A stretch of DNA of 64,000 nt from Podospora comata. Lineage: Eukaryota; Ascomycota; Sordariomycetes; Sordariales; Podosporaceae. The notes beneath the pieces are model-generated. The model ran no database searches and was not told the DNA's origin. It worked only from the letters and a program-made list of their open reading frames with translations. The first letter of the stretch is position 1. Each line of letters opens with the position of its first letter. The stretch spans positions 930,001 to 994,000 of the forward strand of contig CP071499.1 in NCBI GenBank assembly GCA_017354895.1. Direction: 5' to 3'. Positions 22,422 to 35,045 of the stretch are shown in pieces. A program made the position numbers and the translations under genes.

Positions 22422-24385
22422 TTAAGCAGCTGCGCTCGCCGTCTGCAACCCCTCCATCTCCCTTTCCAGCAACTGCTCCGTCAGCCCACCCCGAGTCGTC
22501 GTCGCCTTGGCCTCCTGCTCAATCGTCCTCGCCGCCTCGGCAATACCAAGCTGCTCGTCCGTCCACAGCGGCTCCTCGGCCGCCGCGTTCGGCTCCCCAA
22601 CCCCGATGAACCCCCCCTCGGCAGCCCACTCGCTCGTCCGCTTGATGCCGAGCTCCTCCCAGATCGTCTGGATGGCCCCGACGAGGTGGTCACGGTACTC
22701 CTTGGTGTGGCCGGGGGTGGGCGTAATCCGCAGACGCTCCTGACCGACAGGAACGGTGGGGTAGTTGATGCTCTGGACGTAAATCTGGTGGTCCTGCAGG
22801 AGCTTGTCACTCGCCTGCTTGGCCAGCTCGGCGTTGCCGACCAGGATGGGGATGATGTGGCTCGGGTTGGGAATCACAGGGATGTCCCTCTCCCCGAGGG
22901 CCTCCTTGACAGCCCGGGTGTGTAGTTGTTGCAAACGGCGGTCGCCGTTGTAGTTCATCTGATACTCAATCGCCGCCCGAGCACCAGCCATGACAGCAGG
23001 TGGCAAAGAGGTGGTAAAGATGAACCCGGGCGCAAGAGAGCGCACTGTGTCGACCAGCTTGGCGCTGCCGGCGATGTACCCGCCAACGCAGCCGTAAGCC
23101 TTACCCAGAGTACCGGTGATGATGTCAATACGCTCCATAATGGTGCCGCGAGGCTTGCCCTGCGCGTGCGCCTCAAAGTCGAGGTGCTCCGCTACACCGG
23201 CGCCGTGTGGCCCGTACATGCCCACCGCGTGCACCTCGTCGAGGAAAGTAATGGCGCCGTACTTCTCAGCCAGGTCGCAAATCTCCTCAATGGGGCCAAT
23301 GGATCCGCACATGCTGTAGACGGATTCAAAGGCGATGATCTTGGGTACGTGCAGCGGCAGCGCCGCGAGTTTCTCCTCCAGATCTTTTACGTCGTTGTGC
23401 TTAAAGATGACCTTCTTGGTCCCAGAGTGGCGGATACCCTGGATCATCGAGGCGTGGTTCAGGCTGTCTGACAAGATGACACAGTCTGGCATCTTGCTCC
23501 CCAGCGTCGCGAGCGTGGCATCGTTGGCCACGTAGCACGAGCTGAAGACCAGCGCTGCTTCCTGAGCGTGCAGCTTGGCGATCGTTGCCTCCAATTCCAC
23601 CGCGTGCCTGTTGTGTCCGGAAATATTTCTCGTACCACCGGCGCCAGCACCGTACTCGTCCAAGGTCTCGTGCATCGCCTTCAAAACGTGGGGGTTGCGG
23701 CCCATGCCGAGGTAGTCGTTGGCGCACCAGACAGTAACCTTTTCCTCCCTGGTTGACATGTGGGCGCGGGGAAACTCCTTTGCGAGACGGTTGATGTTGT
23801 TGAAGTAGCGATACGACTTGTCCTTGTGCTTCTTCTCAAGCTCATTGTTGTAGAAGCCCTCGTAATCGAACTTGGTGCCATTGTGCGTCACCGGCGCGGC
23901 GGTGCGGGCAGCAGTCAAAGGGTTGGCAGCGGCTTGCGCTTTGGTTGGGATTCTAGGAGGAAGCGGGACTGGATACCAGGAAATGCCATGTCAGCGCCAG
24001 TTCTTCGCCACGTGTAACTCCTCCAGAGTGCGAATCAATCCTTACCCTTCTCGCGGCCATTGAAAATGGCGCCCTCGACAGCCTGCGCCTCCTGAGCACC
24101 GCTCGTGTGAATCTTTGCCTTGCTCGTCTTTCCGTGGGCAGAGACAGTCGACATGGCCCGGCCAGCAACACCGGGAATGCCGGCATGGCCAATGCGAGCC
24201 GACTGGACAGCCATAGCCTTGCCCATGACGGGGCAACGACGGGCGAGGGTCTGCAGCTTGGAGATGGTGCCACCGCACGGCGAGGCGGCGGGGCGGGCAG
24301 CCGTCGTCATGGCGCGGAGGCCGGCGGCGGTGGCCTTCTTCATGAAGGGGCACATGGCCTTGGACTGGCGCAAAACGGAGTCCAT
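22422..24385 (-). CDS. HEM1: 5-aminolevulinate synthase, mitochondrial
   Basis: Two exons (24385-24046 and 23968-22422) give 628 residues. The enzyme condenses glycine with succinyl-CoA using pyridoxal phosphate, the first step of heme synthesis, in the mitochondrial matrix. The first 120 residues are rich in Ala, Lys and Arg and poor in acid, as in an import presequence. They contain two Cys-Pro heme-regulatory motifs, MCPF (Cys12) and RCPV (Cys51), of the kind by which heme blocks import or stability of the enzyme in animals. The catalytic core starts near [11 protein letters not shown]. The PLP-binding lysine lies in [10 protein letters not shown], the cofactor-contact [10 protein letters not shown] and the Gly-rich GGTRNISG are present, and the C-terminus is Ala-rich. 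No defect is seen. Confidence 0.95.
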
Positions 24386-25762
24386 CGTCGTCGCTTAGGG
24401 CGGCTTGTCTTGATCCGAGTTTCGTTCTCGCGCGAAGAGAAAGTGAGGGTGTTTGCTTTTTGCCTCTGCGCGCGCAGAGCTGGGCTTATGACGAAGGGTT
24501 TGTGTTGATTTGTTGTACTTTTTTGGAGGGGCAAAAAAAAGCAAGACACAAAAAAAGAGTAGGCTGTTGAAGAGCCGAGGGTGATATTTGCGCGCGTAAA
24601 GCAGCAAGAACCGGAGAAACAACAGCGACTTCCCACACAATTAAAACCCGCAGCGAAAACACAGGCGAGATCAAATGTTGTGGTTTGTCAGAAAGGGGGG
24701 GAAGAAGGAGGGAAAAAAGGAGAAGGGTCCGAGCAGTGGAGGAGAACAGAAAGGACCTGGACTCGCTCTCAATTCAACAAACCCTCCGCCGCCGCCGCCA
24801 TCTTTTCCCTGACGGTCCACACCGGGTGGGTTCGATCTCTGTTGGACTCGGAGTTTCGGTGTCTGCCCGTTTTGCTCTGCTTCAATAAGACGCTGTGCAT
24901 TTTGCCCTTGGGGACAATCCGCCCATCCTGATTGGGCATCTCCTCGGTGCTTACCCCCGCCGTCGGCATGTCACCGCAACTTGTCGCGTAGCGGTATGTT
25001 CCACCGGCCCCGCGGTACCGGAGACCTTCAGCCTTTTCCCGGCCTTCTCGAACCACTGTCATCATTCACAACAGCTTGATCTCATCGACAATCATTATAC
25101 ATAAGTAACATAAAGCAAGACCTTGCTCACTCAGCACAACCACACGGTGAGGAATTGGCAAAAGACAAGAAGAATAGGTATGGAACATGTTAAGCACTGC
25201 CATGTCACATGATTGTTCCCACTGCAACAACTACGCTCTTCTGTATAAAACACCTCGATCGTATTTTCATGGCTACGCATTGTACACAGTTGCAACATCT
25301 CCCCCCATGCTGTCCTCCCCCGCACCCACTGACCCATAGGCCACATTTGTGCCCTTCTATTTACATCTAATACCACATGTCCCATAACCCCAAAGCCACC
25401 CTAACTACCAACGCGAACCCAAACGTAAATATGTACCATTGATCCACCTATACCCTTTCCCACGCCGTTCCAAATGATTGCCCCCCAAACCTTGCTGCAA
25501 GATGAGTCATTAGAAAGACGATGGCCATTATCGTTTCCCTACCCTGAATACCGCTCAGCTCCATCATCAAGCCCCCGCCACCCCAACTAAACCACCCTCT
25601 TCCCCAAACGCCGATGCAAATCGTCAATGTGAGTAAAGCAGCCCAAGGGTATCATCTCGAAAAGGAAATAGACGTTGAAGATGATGAAAAAACAAAGGCA
25701 AACCGCGAAATGTGAGGGGGAACATCGATCGACTGCTGAATTTGGGGCGTAATTCGGTTAGC
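24386..25762. other. intergenic region upstream of HEM1
   Basis: About 1.4 kb between the HEM1 start and the end of the helicase gene, both leftward. The right part is the helicase 3' flank, the left part the HEM1 promoter and leader. A CCAAT box on the minus strand near 24935 could bind the HAP complex, but one such site can occur by chance. No gene is seen. Confidence 0.45.
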
Positions 25763-28700
25763 TCAGTCAATTAAAAACGGCGAGGCGGCTGAATCTCCGG
25801 GTCGGACAGGCTGCTGCCGTCCTCCCGGCCCCGGTCCAATGTTGGGGGTTTTAGGCCCCTTCGAATCTCGTGGCCGTTTAGGCATCGATCCTGACGCCTT
25901 CTCCTTGTCCCTCTTCACCTTGTCCTTCTTCACCTTGGTGACTCGACTTTCGTCCTTCACCTTCGACGACGGTCGCGGCTTTTGCTGTGCTAATGTTGCT
26001 GCTTGCTGCAGTTAATGATTTGCGTGTCAGCTGATGTTGCTTGATGATCTTGAGAAGAAAATGAAACTTGTTGAAATTGGGTGGTGTCGGGCCATACGTT
26101 ATTGCGGACGACTTGGGAGCCCCAGACTTCGCGCTTGAAGTCGTCCTCGGCCAAGCCATTGAGCCGGGTAACCATAGTTTGCAAGTCCCGCCGCTCCCGA
26201 GTGGCCAGCTGGTCAGGTTGAATGTAGCCAGAAAGCATGGCTTCTGCAAAACGTGCATGTAACCTGCAGCACTTTTGTAGGTATTGCCACTTGTCTCTAG
26301 CAGGGAAGGTCTTATAGCTGAACCCTTTCTCCTGCAGTGCTTGTTCAACGCCTTGTATAACGGCATCTGGCGTAAAAACAACCTCTTTCCCTTCCTCACA
26401 AAGCACTTGATAGATCCGTCGTAGGTCTGGAAGGTCGGGCCTCGCTGAATCAGTGACTGACGCCGAAGCCCCCGGGAGGGGGATGATCAACGATGGGGTG
26501 GTTGACTGAGGTTGTTGACTCCCAGAGACATGAGCATGTGACAGAGCCTTCTGAGACATGGGAGACGGCGCTTTATTAGGAGGCGCCAGAGCAGAAGCAG
26601 CTGGTTTTTGAGCCGGAGTAGGAGGAGTGTTACGAGGAGCTGGATGAGGAGGAGCCGGATTAGAAGCAGCTAAGGTTTCGACTGGCTGAGTGCCAAACGG
26701 ACCGGCGACTAAACTCGGGTTGACCTGTGGTGTGGCTGAGGGCGTCGCATGCGACGGTAGGGCATGTCCGTCAGCTGGGTACTTGGCAAACGACCCTGAT
26801 CCAAGGACAGGCTGTAGATCCGAGTTTGGAAGTGTAAAGCTGGGTGCCGGAGCTGCTCCGAGCACAGGTCTAACAGGAGCAGACCCTAGTGTGTTGGGGC
26901 GGCCGAGCTGCCGGTACTGTTGGAGATACTGTCGGGGAATTGGTATTGGCGTCGTACTGGAAGGCACCATCTGACCAAAGTTGTCCCTCAATCGTGGCAA
27001 GACTGAGTTGTGGGCAAGATTGGCTTGAGCAGTTCCAATGCCTTTGTTGATCATCCCCATTGTGTTTGACTGGACAGCGGGCTGGGGCTGCCACCCATAT
27101 CGCTCTCGGTCGAGCCGGAGTTTCTCAGCCTCATACGCCTCTGGGTCTGTGAGCCTCAGGAGGGCGAGGGCAACCTCCTTCTTCGCTTCCTCCTGGTCCT
27201 CTGGAGGAAGTTCATATTTCTCTTCCTTCTCAAATGTCTCCGTAGATGTAACCTTGCGGACTAGGGGTCCCACCTCAGCGCTGTTCAGGAGAGCGTCAAG
27301 AACGGTATCCTGGCCATAGGCATCTTGAAGGTCCTCCTGGTCCACTGTCTGCGGCGGTACAAAGTACTCCTTGAGGCGAGTCGCGTAAGGGGCCGGGTTC
27401 TTCTTATCGATGACCCGGGAGGCGAGCTGCGTCTTGAAGATGGCGCTCTTGTGGATTGTTGCCTCGAAGGTGCCTCCTATCATCAACCAATAGACATACA
27501 CCGGCTTGGTCTGACCTAGTCGGTATGCCCGGCTAATAGCCTGCTGTTCATCGGTTGGCGAATACTTGAAGTCCAGGATGATCACTCTGTTGGCCCCATA
27601 AATGTTGAGCCCAACGCCACCAGCTTTTGTGGAAATCAGATACACGTCGGCCGAATCGTTGCTGTTGAACTTCTTGATCGATGCTTGACGCGTATTGATT
27701 GGGGTATGGCCATCAAGGCGCTGGTATCCGATCTGCCTCCGCTTGAAGATGCTCTCGAGAAAGTCCAGCGCCGGGATGCTTTGGGTGAAGATGAGTGCCT
27801 TGTCGCCCACCTTGCGAAATTCCCCCAAGAGAAACATGAGTGCGACGATCTTGTACGAGTGAGCGTCGTTATCAATGTCTCGGCAAGTCGTCGGGGTCAA
27901 GAGTTCACTTAGGATATCCTGAGGCAAAATAAGCTCATCCTCGTCCTCGGATTTCCCGCTCTTCGCCTTCCCCTTGGCGTCCTTTTGCCTTTCGGCCACC
28001 GTCTTGAAGATCCTGGGGTGCGCCAGGACAGTACCAAGCTTGGCAACCATGCTCCAAACCTGTGCCGATGATTTGTCGCTACCGGTAATTGTCGGATTGT
28101 TGACACGCTCGATGTAGATTTCATAGAGTGTCCTCTGGAGCGGGGTCAAGGGCAGCATTATGATAAACTCCTTTTTCGTGGGAAGCTCGTCTCGGAGAAC
28201 TTGAACGTCCCTTCGATGAACCTTGGGGCTCATAGTCTCCTTCAAGATGACAAGCAGTTTCCTCGCTTGCCTCTTTGCCGAAGGGTTACTATCTGCATAA
28301 AGCCCTTCCTTGATTGGATTGCCGAACCTGGACCTGAACTCTTCAATGTCCGACAAGTAGCCCGGCGAAACCCAGTTGATCATGGCGTAATAATCCATGA
28401 CGTTGTTGGTCAGTGGTGACCCCGTCATGGCGATGCGGCTCTTGGTGTGAAAGTGTGCGGCTGCTCGTGACCGCTTGGTGTTCTGATTCTTGATGAGATG
28501 GGTCTCATCCCCGACAACAATGTTTGGTTTTTCTTGCAGAAGCTTCTCCAGCTCCTCATCCTCAACGAGGTTGCCAAAGAGACTATATCCGACGATGAGA
28601 ACCCCACCGCCTGAGGCCCATTTCTTGACGACTTCTACGCGAACGTATGCCGTCAATGATGCGTCTACTTTATATACCGGTCCCAGTAAGCCTTCCGGTG

Positions 28701-31623
28701 CCCACATGTTCACCTCATCAACCCAGTTATCCACGAGCCCCGATGGACAGAGAATCAATGTCCTGGATCGCCGTAGTTTCTCCGGAATCTGTTCGACAAC
28801 CGCGGGGTCATCGGACGCTGCTGCTTCGGCAATGACCACCAACAAAGTGATGACCTGCATTGTTTTGCCCAGGCCCATGGTATGCGCAAGGAGGCAGCCC
28901 TGGCCACTCACCACAACCTGGTTCCACATGAAGCGCACACCATCAATTTGATGGTCTTTGATCCTGCTGCCGGTGTAAGCGTTGATAAAGATCAAAGGCT
29001 CGTCGTCTTTTTTTGTTTCGTTGACGATGAGTCGGGCCATGGTACTAGGCACGATGCCATTGGTAGCAATTTCTTCGTGTAACCGGCGCCGGCGGCGGCC
29101 AAACTCTACGAGCTGCTGCTGAGTAGTGACCCGTAGATTTTTGGCCTCTTGGTTAACTTTCTGTTTCCGTTTCCGTTTTTTCTTAGATAGCGGCACTTCT
29201 TTGTCGGATAACACTGCCTCAACTTCGTCGGCAAGGGTGAGCGTGGCGTCAGCCGGGTCTTGAGGCACCCCTCCTTCAGATGGGTCTTGGGAAACCAATT
29301 CCTCGACTGGCTTCTCAGAGGCCGCCACTTGAGAAGGTTCACTTTTGATGGGCGTCTTGACTGTCGGAGACTTTGTGGGCGTGGTGGGCGCCAAAGACCT
29401 TGTGTGGCCAAAATGTGGCTTTTCGGTCCTGAACAACACAAGCAACTTTTTCAAATGGTTGTAGAAGGTCTGAAATTTTACACCAGCGCTTTGCTCAAGC
29501 TGCCTCAGGGTAATTTTTCGAATCGTTGTCCGGGCCAGCCTCTTTGCGGAGCACTCAAGAAACGCGTCGAACAGTTGACAGAGTAGGAGTTCAGTTGTGC
29601 CAACCCTAGCAACTGTGCCATTGGTATCGATCGCTGGCTTCAAGTGCTCTTTCCAAATCTCCTTATGTCCGAAAGGGCCGACCACTTTAAGGAGCCTCTC
29701 CCTTTTCTGTTCAGTCCATTGACAAAGGATGGCTGCGAGAAGACGTTCGGCATCATTGGCCTTAGCCCAATAATCGGTGCCCATTTCGCCCATTTTTTCG
29801 AGGCTCAGTCGATCGGTGAATTCCGGGATCCCATCAGTAGGTGAGATCAAGGGTGAATCCTCAATTAAGATAACCTCTCGGGACGAAGCAAGCCGACGAG
29901 GTGTTGAGGGTGCAAGGGCCAGCTTGGTCTTGATATTCCCCGGTGAAGAATCTTGCATATCGGTGTCGGGCTCTTGTACAAAGTCGGATATAGGCTCAAC
30001 TTCCACCAAGTCGTTTGAAATCATGACCTTGTCGTCGCTATCGTCCAAGAAGTCATCTGTCTCGGAGTCGCTGCTGGCCAGATCCTCTTCATCTTCCGCT
30101 AACTCTTGTTGTTTCTTGGGCCGAGCCATTGGCCGAGGCAAAGCGGCAGGCTTGGGTGGGCGTCTCGGGCTCTCAAGCACTCCAAGCAGCCAACACTGGT
30201 AGCATTTCTCGAAGACGCTCTGCTCCAAGTAGTCCGACGCCATCTTACGAAGCATCTCGTCAGACTTCCACTTCTCCGTCAAGATTTGCTTTCGGAACTT
30301 CGGGATGCGTTTCGCAGCCTCATCCTTGAGCTTTTTGATGGACTTGATGTAGGCTTCTCTATTTGGGTTCCGTCTTGCGCTCTCCCAAATGTTGTGCGCT
30401 CTGCGGTCCTGTTTGGGCTGTTGTTCAGCAACCCAACGCGCCTCGAGTTCCTTGATGACATCTGCAATGACAGCCTGGGCTTTATCGTTGCTCAACACCG
30501 AAGCAGCTTCTTGCTGCCGTAAAACCTTCATCCTCTCTCGCTCTTCTTCTTCTAGCTGATATTCTTCCCATTCATCGGAATCCATGCTCTCATCATCGTC
30601 AGACTGACCAAAGACTGGCAACGGAGATTCTTCTCTTTCGTCCTGCGGAACTTCAAGGGTCCTCTGTGGCCGGACGGAGAGGTAGTGACGTTTCATGGCT
30701 CCCCAAACCTGTCTTCGACGGCCCGGGGGGTGATCGTGATAACCATGAGCAAAGTCCCCATTATCATCCACTTCATCTGAAGGATTCAGGCTGAGTATCT
30801 CGGCCGGGGTCAAGGATCCAGGATCGAGCCAGCATGGGGGGGCTTGATACCCAAAGATGGTTGTGAGCCTCGTGAAGGCATCTCCCTCTGTAGGAGCAAG
30901 CACAGGTTTGGCATGCATGGGCTCTGACGATATCAGTGTAGGCGCTACTCTCCTCTTTTTCCGAGGGGGTTCTTCTGGGGCGATAGGTTGCTGTTCGACT
31001 ACTGCCGGGCTTCCGTTGTCCGAAACACTATTAATGTCCATGGGTTCCGACCCTGCGATGCTGTTGTCCTCTGGGTTTTCGTTGATGTCTCCCAGACCTC
31101 CAATCCGCAGGTCCACAGCAGGTGGTAGCGCTGGAGACAAAACACCACTTGGTCGTGATGCCCCAAGTTGAGAGGCAATCGCAGCCTGCATTGCGCGATC
31201 CATATCCAGACGGGGCTTGGCATCTGGAGATCCTCTGGCTGGAGGCTCAAAGCTACTGGACGGATGAGGCTCTCGCTTGATGTAGGTACTGCCATGGTCG
31301 TCCCCGTCATCTTGCTGACGTATGTAATCGCGATACCCAGCACTTGATTCCTTGAGTTCATTGATGATATGCTGCAAGAATTGTTGATGGGGCAATATCT
31401 TGATGCCCAATTCTGCAAACATGTTGTGAATGCCGAACTCTTCAGGGTAAGTTAGGAAAGATGCGCCATCGACCCCGCCCTCTCTGAGCTTCGCTTCAAG
31501 GGCGGCAAGGTCCAGAGGCCGCTTGGGGGCCCTTGCCCTCCATTGGCGATTTGAATGGCACAGTTCTTGTATGAGTCGCTCCTCGTCCCACAAAAAGGGA
31601 TCGTGTACGTCTTCCCCTTCCAT
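25763..31623 (-). CDS. SNF2-family DNA-dependent ATPase (ARIP4/Rad54-like)
   Basis: Two exons (31623-26068 and 26005-25763) give 1,932 residues. The N-terminal 850 residues start MEGEDVHDPFLWDEERL and are acidic and mostly disordered. The helicase core spans about residues 880-1500: Walker A HTMGLGKT (Lys920), motif II DETH (1039-1042), TGSPLTNN (motif III), and the C-terminal lobe with QRLDGHTP, STKAGGVGLNI and SRAYRLGQTKPVYVYWL (motif VI). The closest family style is ARIP4/RAD54L2 and ATRX, nuclear chromatin translocases. The tail is Pro/Ala-rich, followed by a helical domain near 1720-1840. The last intron (26006-26067) has a clear ATTAAC branch site and moves translation into a Lys-rich 80-residue tail. 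Without splicing, the protein would end 27 residues after the donor. The ATG at 31623 is chosen over a GTG two codons earlier. Confidence 0.85.
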
Positions 31624-33100
31624 GTTCACAACTGAACTGTCTGCTGCTCTATGTTAGACTTTGCATCTGTTCATGTGGCTTAGTGGCTTTATAGCTTGGA
31701 TCAGAGAGAGTATAAATGGAGGTGCCTGTCACAAACAGGCCCAACAAAAGCTCTAGAGATGATACTCAAAGACAAGGGACCAATGGAGTTTACTCACAAG
31801 CATACTATTAATGATTGCTATGAACACCGCTCATAACCAGACCAAACGCCGTAACGATGCGAGCAGAAAAGAAAGAGGAATCGGGGACGCTGAAATCAGA
31901 GAAAAAAAGTTCGACTTGCTTTCAAGCCACAATAATCAATGGGAGACTATGGCTCTTTGGGTAGGGGCAGGTTGGCGGTGATGCGATGATGATGGTGATA
32001 AATATGCGACTCTGTCAATCAAACGAAGGACCATGAGGTGTCGTGAGTCAAGAGAATCGTCGACTTGCTTCTCAGGTTCCTCACAACAGGATCTCAGAAT
32101 CAATATCGAGATGATGATAATTGCCGATAGGCAGTCGCGTGGTGGAGGTTGGTCGACGCGTGGAACGCGAATTTAGGGTTTGTAGTGGTCGAGAAGTGGT
32201 GACGGGTGGTCACGTTGATTGAATTAACCCTGGAATATGGCGTCAGCATTCTAATTCATAATTAGGTTCGTGATTGCCTGCTTTGTGCGATAAGAGGTCT
32301 GCGCTCCGGCTCTCGATAACAATAGCAAGTATTTTTCAGGCAGGCAAATGCTCTCGAAGAGAGAGGAAATAATAATATTGTGAATATAAGTGGGTGCAAA
32401 GATCAATCACTGAAGTGAATAAATGGCTTCCAGCGTAAAGAACAACGCATGGGAGGCTTAAGATAGGTGTTAATCTAACACGCAGAGTGACTGTCTGGCA
32501 GCATGAGTCGCGAATAAGCTTCGATAAGGGAGGGGTAGCATGTGAACAATCAACTTACCCCGCCATGGTTGGTGAGGTGATGGTGGAAGGCGAGACCCTT
32601 GGTAAGGGTAGCAGCTGGGTGTAAAAGCTCGGGCGAGGTTTCCAACTGGCAGAAGCACTCTACGGCTTCTCTTGGGTAAAGAGTTTTTGTAGTGTATATT
32701 TGCTGTCTTTAACTCCAAATGGCCGAGTTGCTCTTGGGACGGCTCCGCGACCTCATGGGGACCCACACTCTCTCTTTTTCTGGGGATCGCTGTTTGAGCA
32801 ACCGCCGAACTTCGGGCGGCAACTCCGTTCAGCAATGGCTTAAACCAGATACTTGGTATATGTCTGTTGGTAAATTGTGGAATACGGATGACTGTTTTCC
32901 TCTCGTACTTTATCCTAGTCCAAGAACGAGTGATTTCTCCAATTTTCAGACGACCTGTCGATTGCAATATTTTGCTTTGTAAGCGCTTCAAAACTGCCCC
33001 TTTCTCCTGCTCACGCCAATGTTACCATCGAGCACTTCTCAGTCCGCCACTGACAAAATTCTTGGCCAAGCTAACACCAAGCATAGAAAGGAATTCCACC
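31624..33100. promoter_or_regulatory. shared upstream region of the helicase and GSH2 genes
   Basis: This 1.5 kb region holds both promoters of a divergent pair. A telobox-like TTTAGGGTTTG lies at 32172-32182. A minus-strand frame of 173 codons (32470-32991) has no domain and was rejected. An ATG at 33019 opens a frame that overlaps the GSH2 start out of phase. Confidence 0.45.
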
Positions 33101-34787
33101 ATGACTTCAAACGCCCCCTATCCCCCAGCTCTAGATGCAGGTCTGGAGACAGAAAGACTGTCTCAGACTATCAAGGATTGGTCAATCGCCAATGGGCTTG
33201 CCGTCCGTCCTCCTCCTGTATTGGTAGGCCAGAATCAAGACCCTGAGGGAATTCTGGCTATCAATGCCCCTGTCACGCTTTTCCCAAGTCCATTCCCCAA
33301 AAGCTGCTTCGAGGAGGCAAAGGCAATCCAGACGAACTACAATGAGTTGTATGCTCGAATCAGTCAGGATGAGGAGTTTTTGGGCCGTCTTGTTCAAGAG
33401 TAAGCTGCCAACACAACTGTTGAGATATCAATCTTAATATTGACCATGTTAGGGTTGCCGGTGGTGATGATTTTATTGCCAAGCTCTGGGAGATTCATCT
33501 CAAAGTAAAAGAGGAAGGCTATGTTCAGGTAGGTCGCTGTCTGGCTGGTGTAAGGACCCCTGCTAAAAACCGTGTGTTAGAACCTCTCTCTTGGTCTTTT
33601 CCGGTCAGACTACATGGTTCACCAAGACGGTGACCACCTCCAAATTAAACAGGTTGAGTTCAACACGATAGCCTCTTCCTTTGGAGGGCTCTCTGCTCAA
33701 ACCTCGCTGCTCCATCAGTACCTATCCCCTTGCCACCTCAAGCACTCACTCACACATGATACTAACACCCGCTCCAGACACCTATCAAAAACAGAATACC
33801 CCCTCCTAACCACCCCCATCCCCCCCAACACCCTCAACCTCCCCCCCAACACCTCCGCCCACTCCCTCGCCGCCGGCCTCCGCGCCGCCTACGAAGCCTA
33901 CGGGCCCTCAATCCTCAACCACCCAACCTGCATCCTTTTCATTGTCCAAGACGGCGAACGCAACATCTTCGACCAACGCCACCTAGAATACTCCCTCCAA
34001 CAATCCTCCATCCCCGTCTTCCGCCTCCCCTTCTCCCAACTCCTAACCCACACCACACTCTCCCCCACCCCCCCTCCGCCAACTCCTCTACCACCTCCCC
34101 CACAACCCCTCCCAAATCTTCGAAGTAGCCGTCACCTACCTCCGCGCAGGCTACGGACCAAACGACTACCCCGCCCCCTCATCCTGGCTCGCCCGCCGCA
34201 GAATCGAAACCTCCAACACGATCCCCTGTCCCACAATCCTAACCCAGCTAGCCGGCATGAAAAAGGTACAACAAGTCCTCGCCACCCCTCCCGGCCCTTC
34301 CACCCTCGCCAAATTCATCCCCGACGAAGAAAAATCTTCCGCGTTGTGGAGGACCTTCACAAACATCTACCCCCTGGACAGCTCCTCCCCCGCAGGGAGG
34401 GAAGCCCGGCGCCTGGCCACCGACCCGAAAGAGTGTCTAAAGTACGTCATGAAGCCCCAGAGGGAAGGCGGCGGAAACAACTTTTACAAGGGCGCCATCC
34501 CGGAGCAGCTGAAGAAGGTGCCCGAGGAGCACTGGAATAGTTTTATTCTGATGGAGCTCATCACGCCGCCCGCGGTGCAGAATACCATCCTGAGACAGGG
34601 GAAGCTGGAGCAGGGGGGCGTGATTTGCGAGTTGGGGGTGTACGGGACTTGTTTATGGGATCAGAAGACCGGCCAAGTCAAACACAACGAAGAGGCGGGT
34701 TACCTACTAAGGACAAAGGGGGATCAGAGCGAGGAGGGGGGTGTGGCGGCTGGGTTTGGGTGCATGGATTCTGTTGCTTTGGTGTAG
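33101..34787 (+). CDS. GSH2: glutathione synthetase, with an apparent 1-nt frameshift
   Basis: Three exons (33101-33399, 33453-33528, 33581-34787). The enzyme joins gamma-glutamylcysteine and glycine with ATP in the cytosol. Homology runs from NAPVTLFPSPFP and FNTIASSFGGLS through the ATP-grasp glycine loop KPQREGGGNNFYKG to LRTKGDQSEEGGVAAG, the conserved end. Within the last exon the frame changes at a C7 run (34067-34073). The upstream frame ends soon after in Pro-rich sequence. The downstream frame picks up at once with LLYHLPHNPSQIFEVAVTYL. The spliced length is 1,582 nt, one more than a multiple of three, so one extra C accounts for the break. It may be a real mutation or a base-calling or assembly error in a homopolymer. 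As it stands, translation would lose the ATP-binding half. Confidence 0.85.
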
Positions 34788-35045
34788 ACCTTCGAGTGTG
34801 AATAGCAGCCTCCAAGGACATAAAGATGCAATATAGTTGTATTCAACATAGAGACAGGACTAAACAATGTTCATTCCACCTACCTCCCTTCACCCATCAC
34901 TGCCTGTGTACCTAATTATATTCTTATACTTCAGCTTTTCCGGACCCTTTCACCAAACTAGCACCCCAACCAAGCAATAACAATATCCCAATCTTTCAAA
35001 CGCACCCCCTCCCACCCTCATATCCCAGCCCTCTCCCAACCGCAC

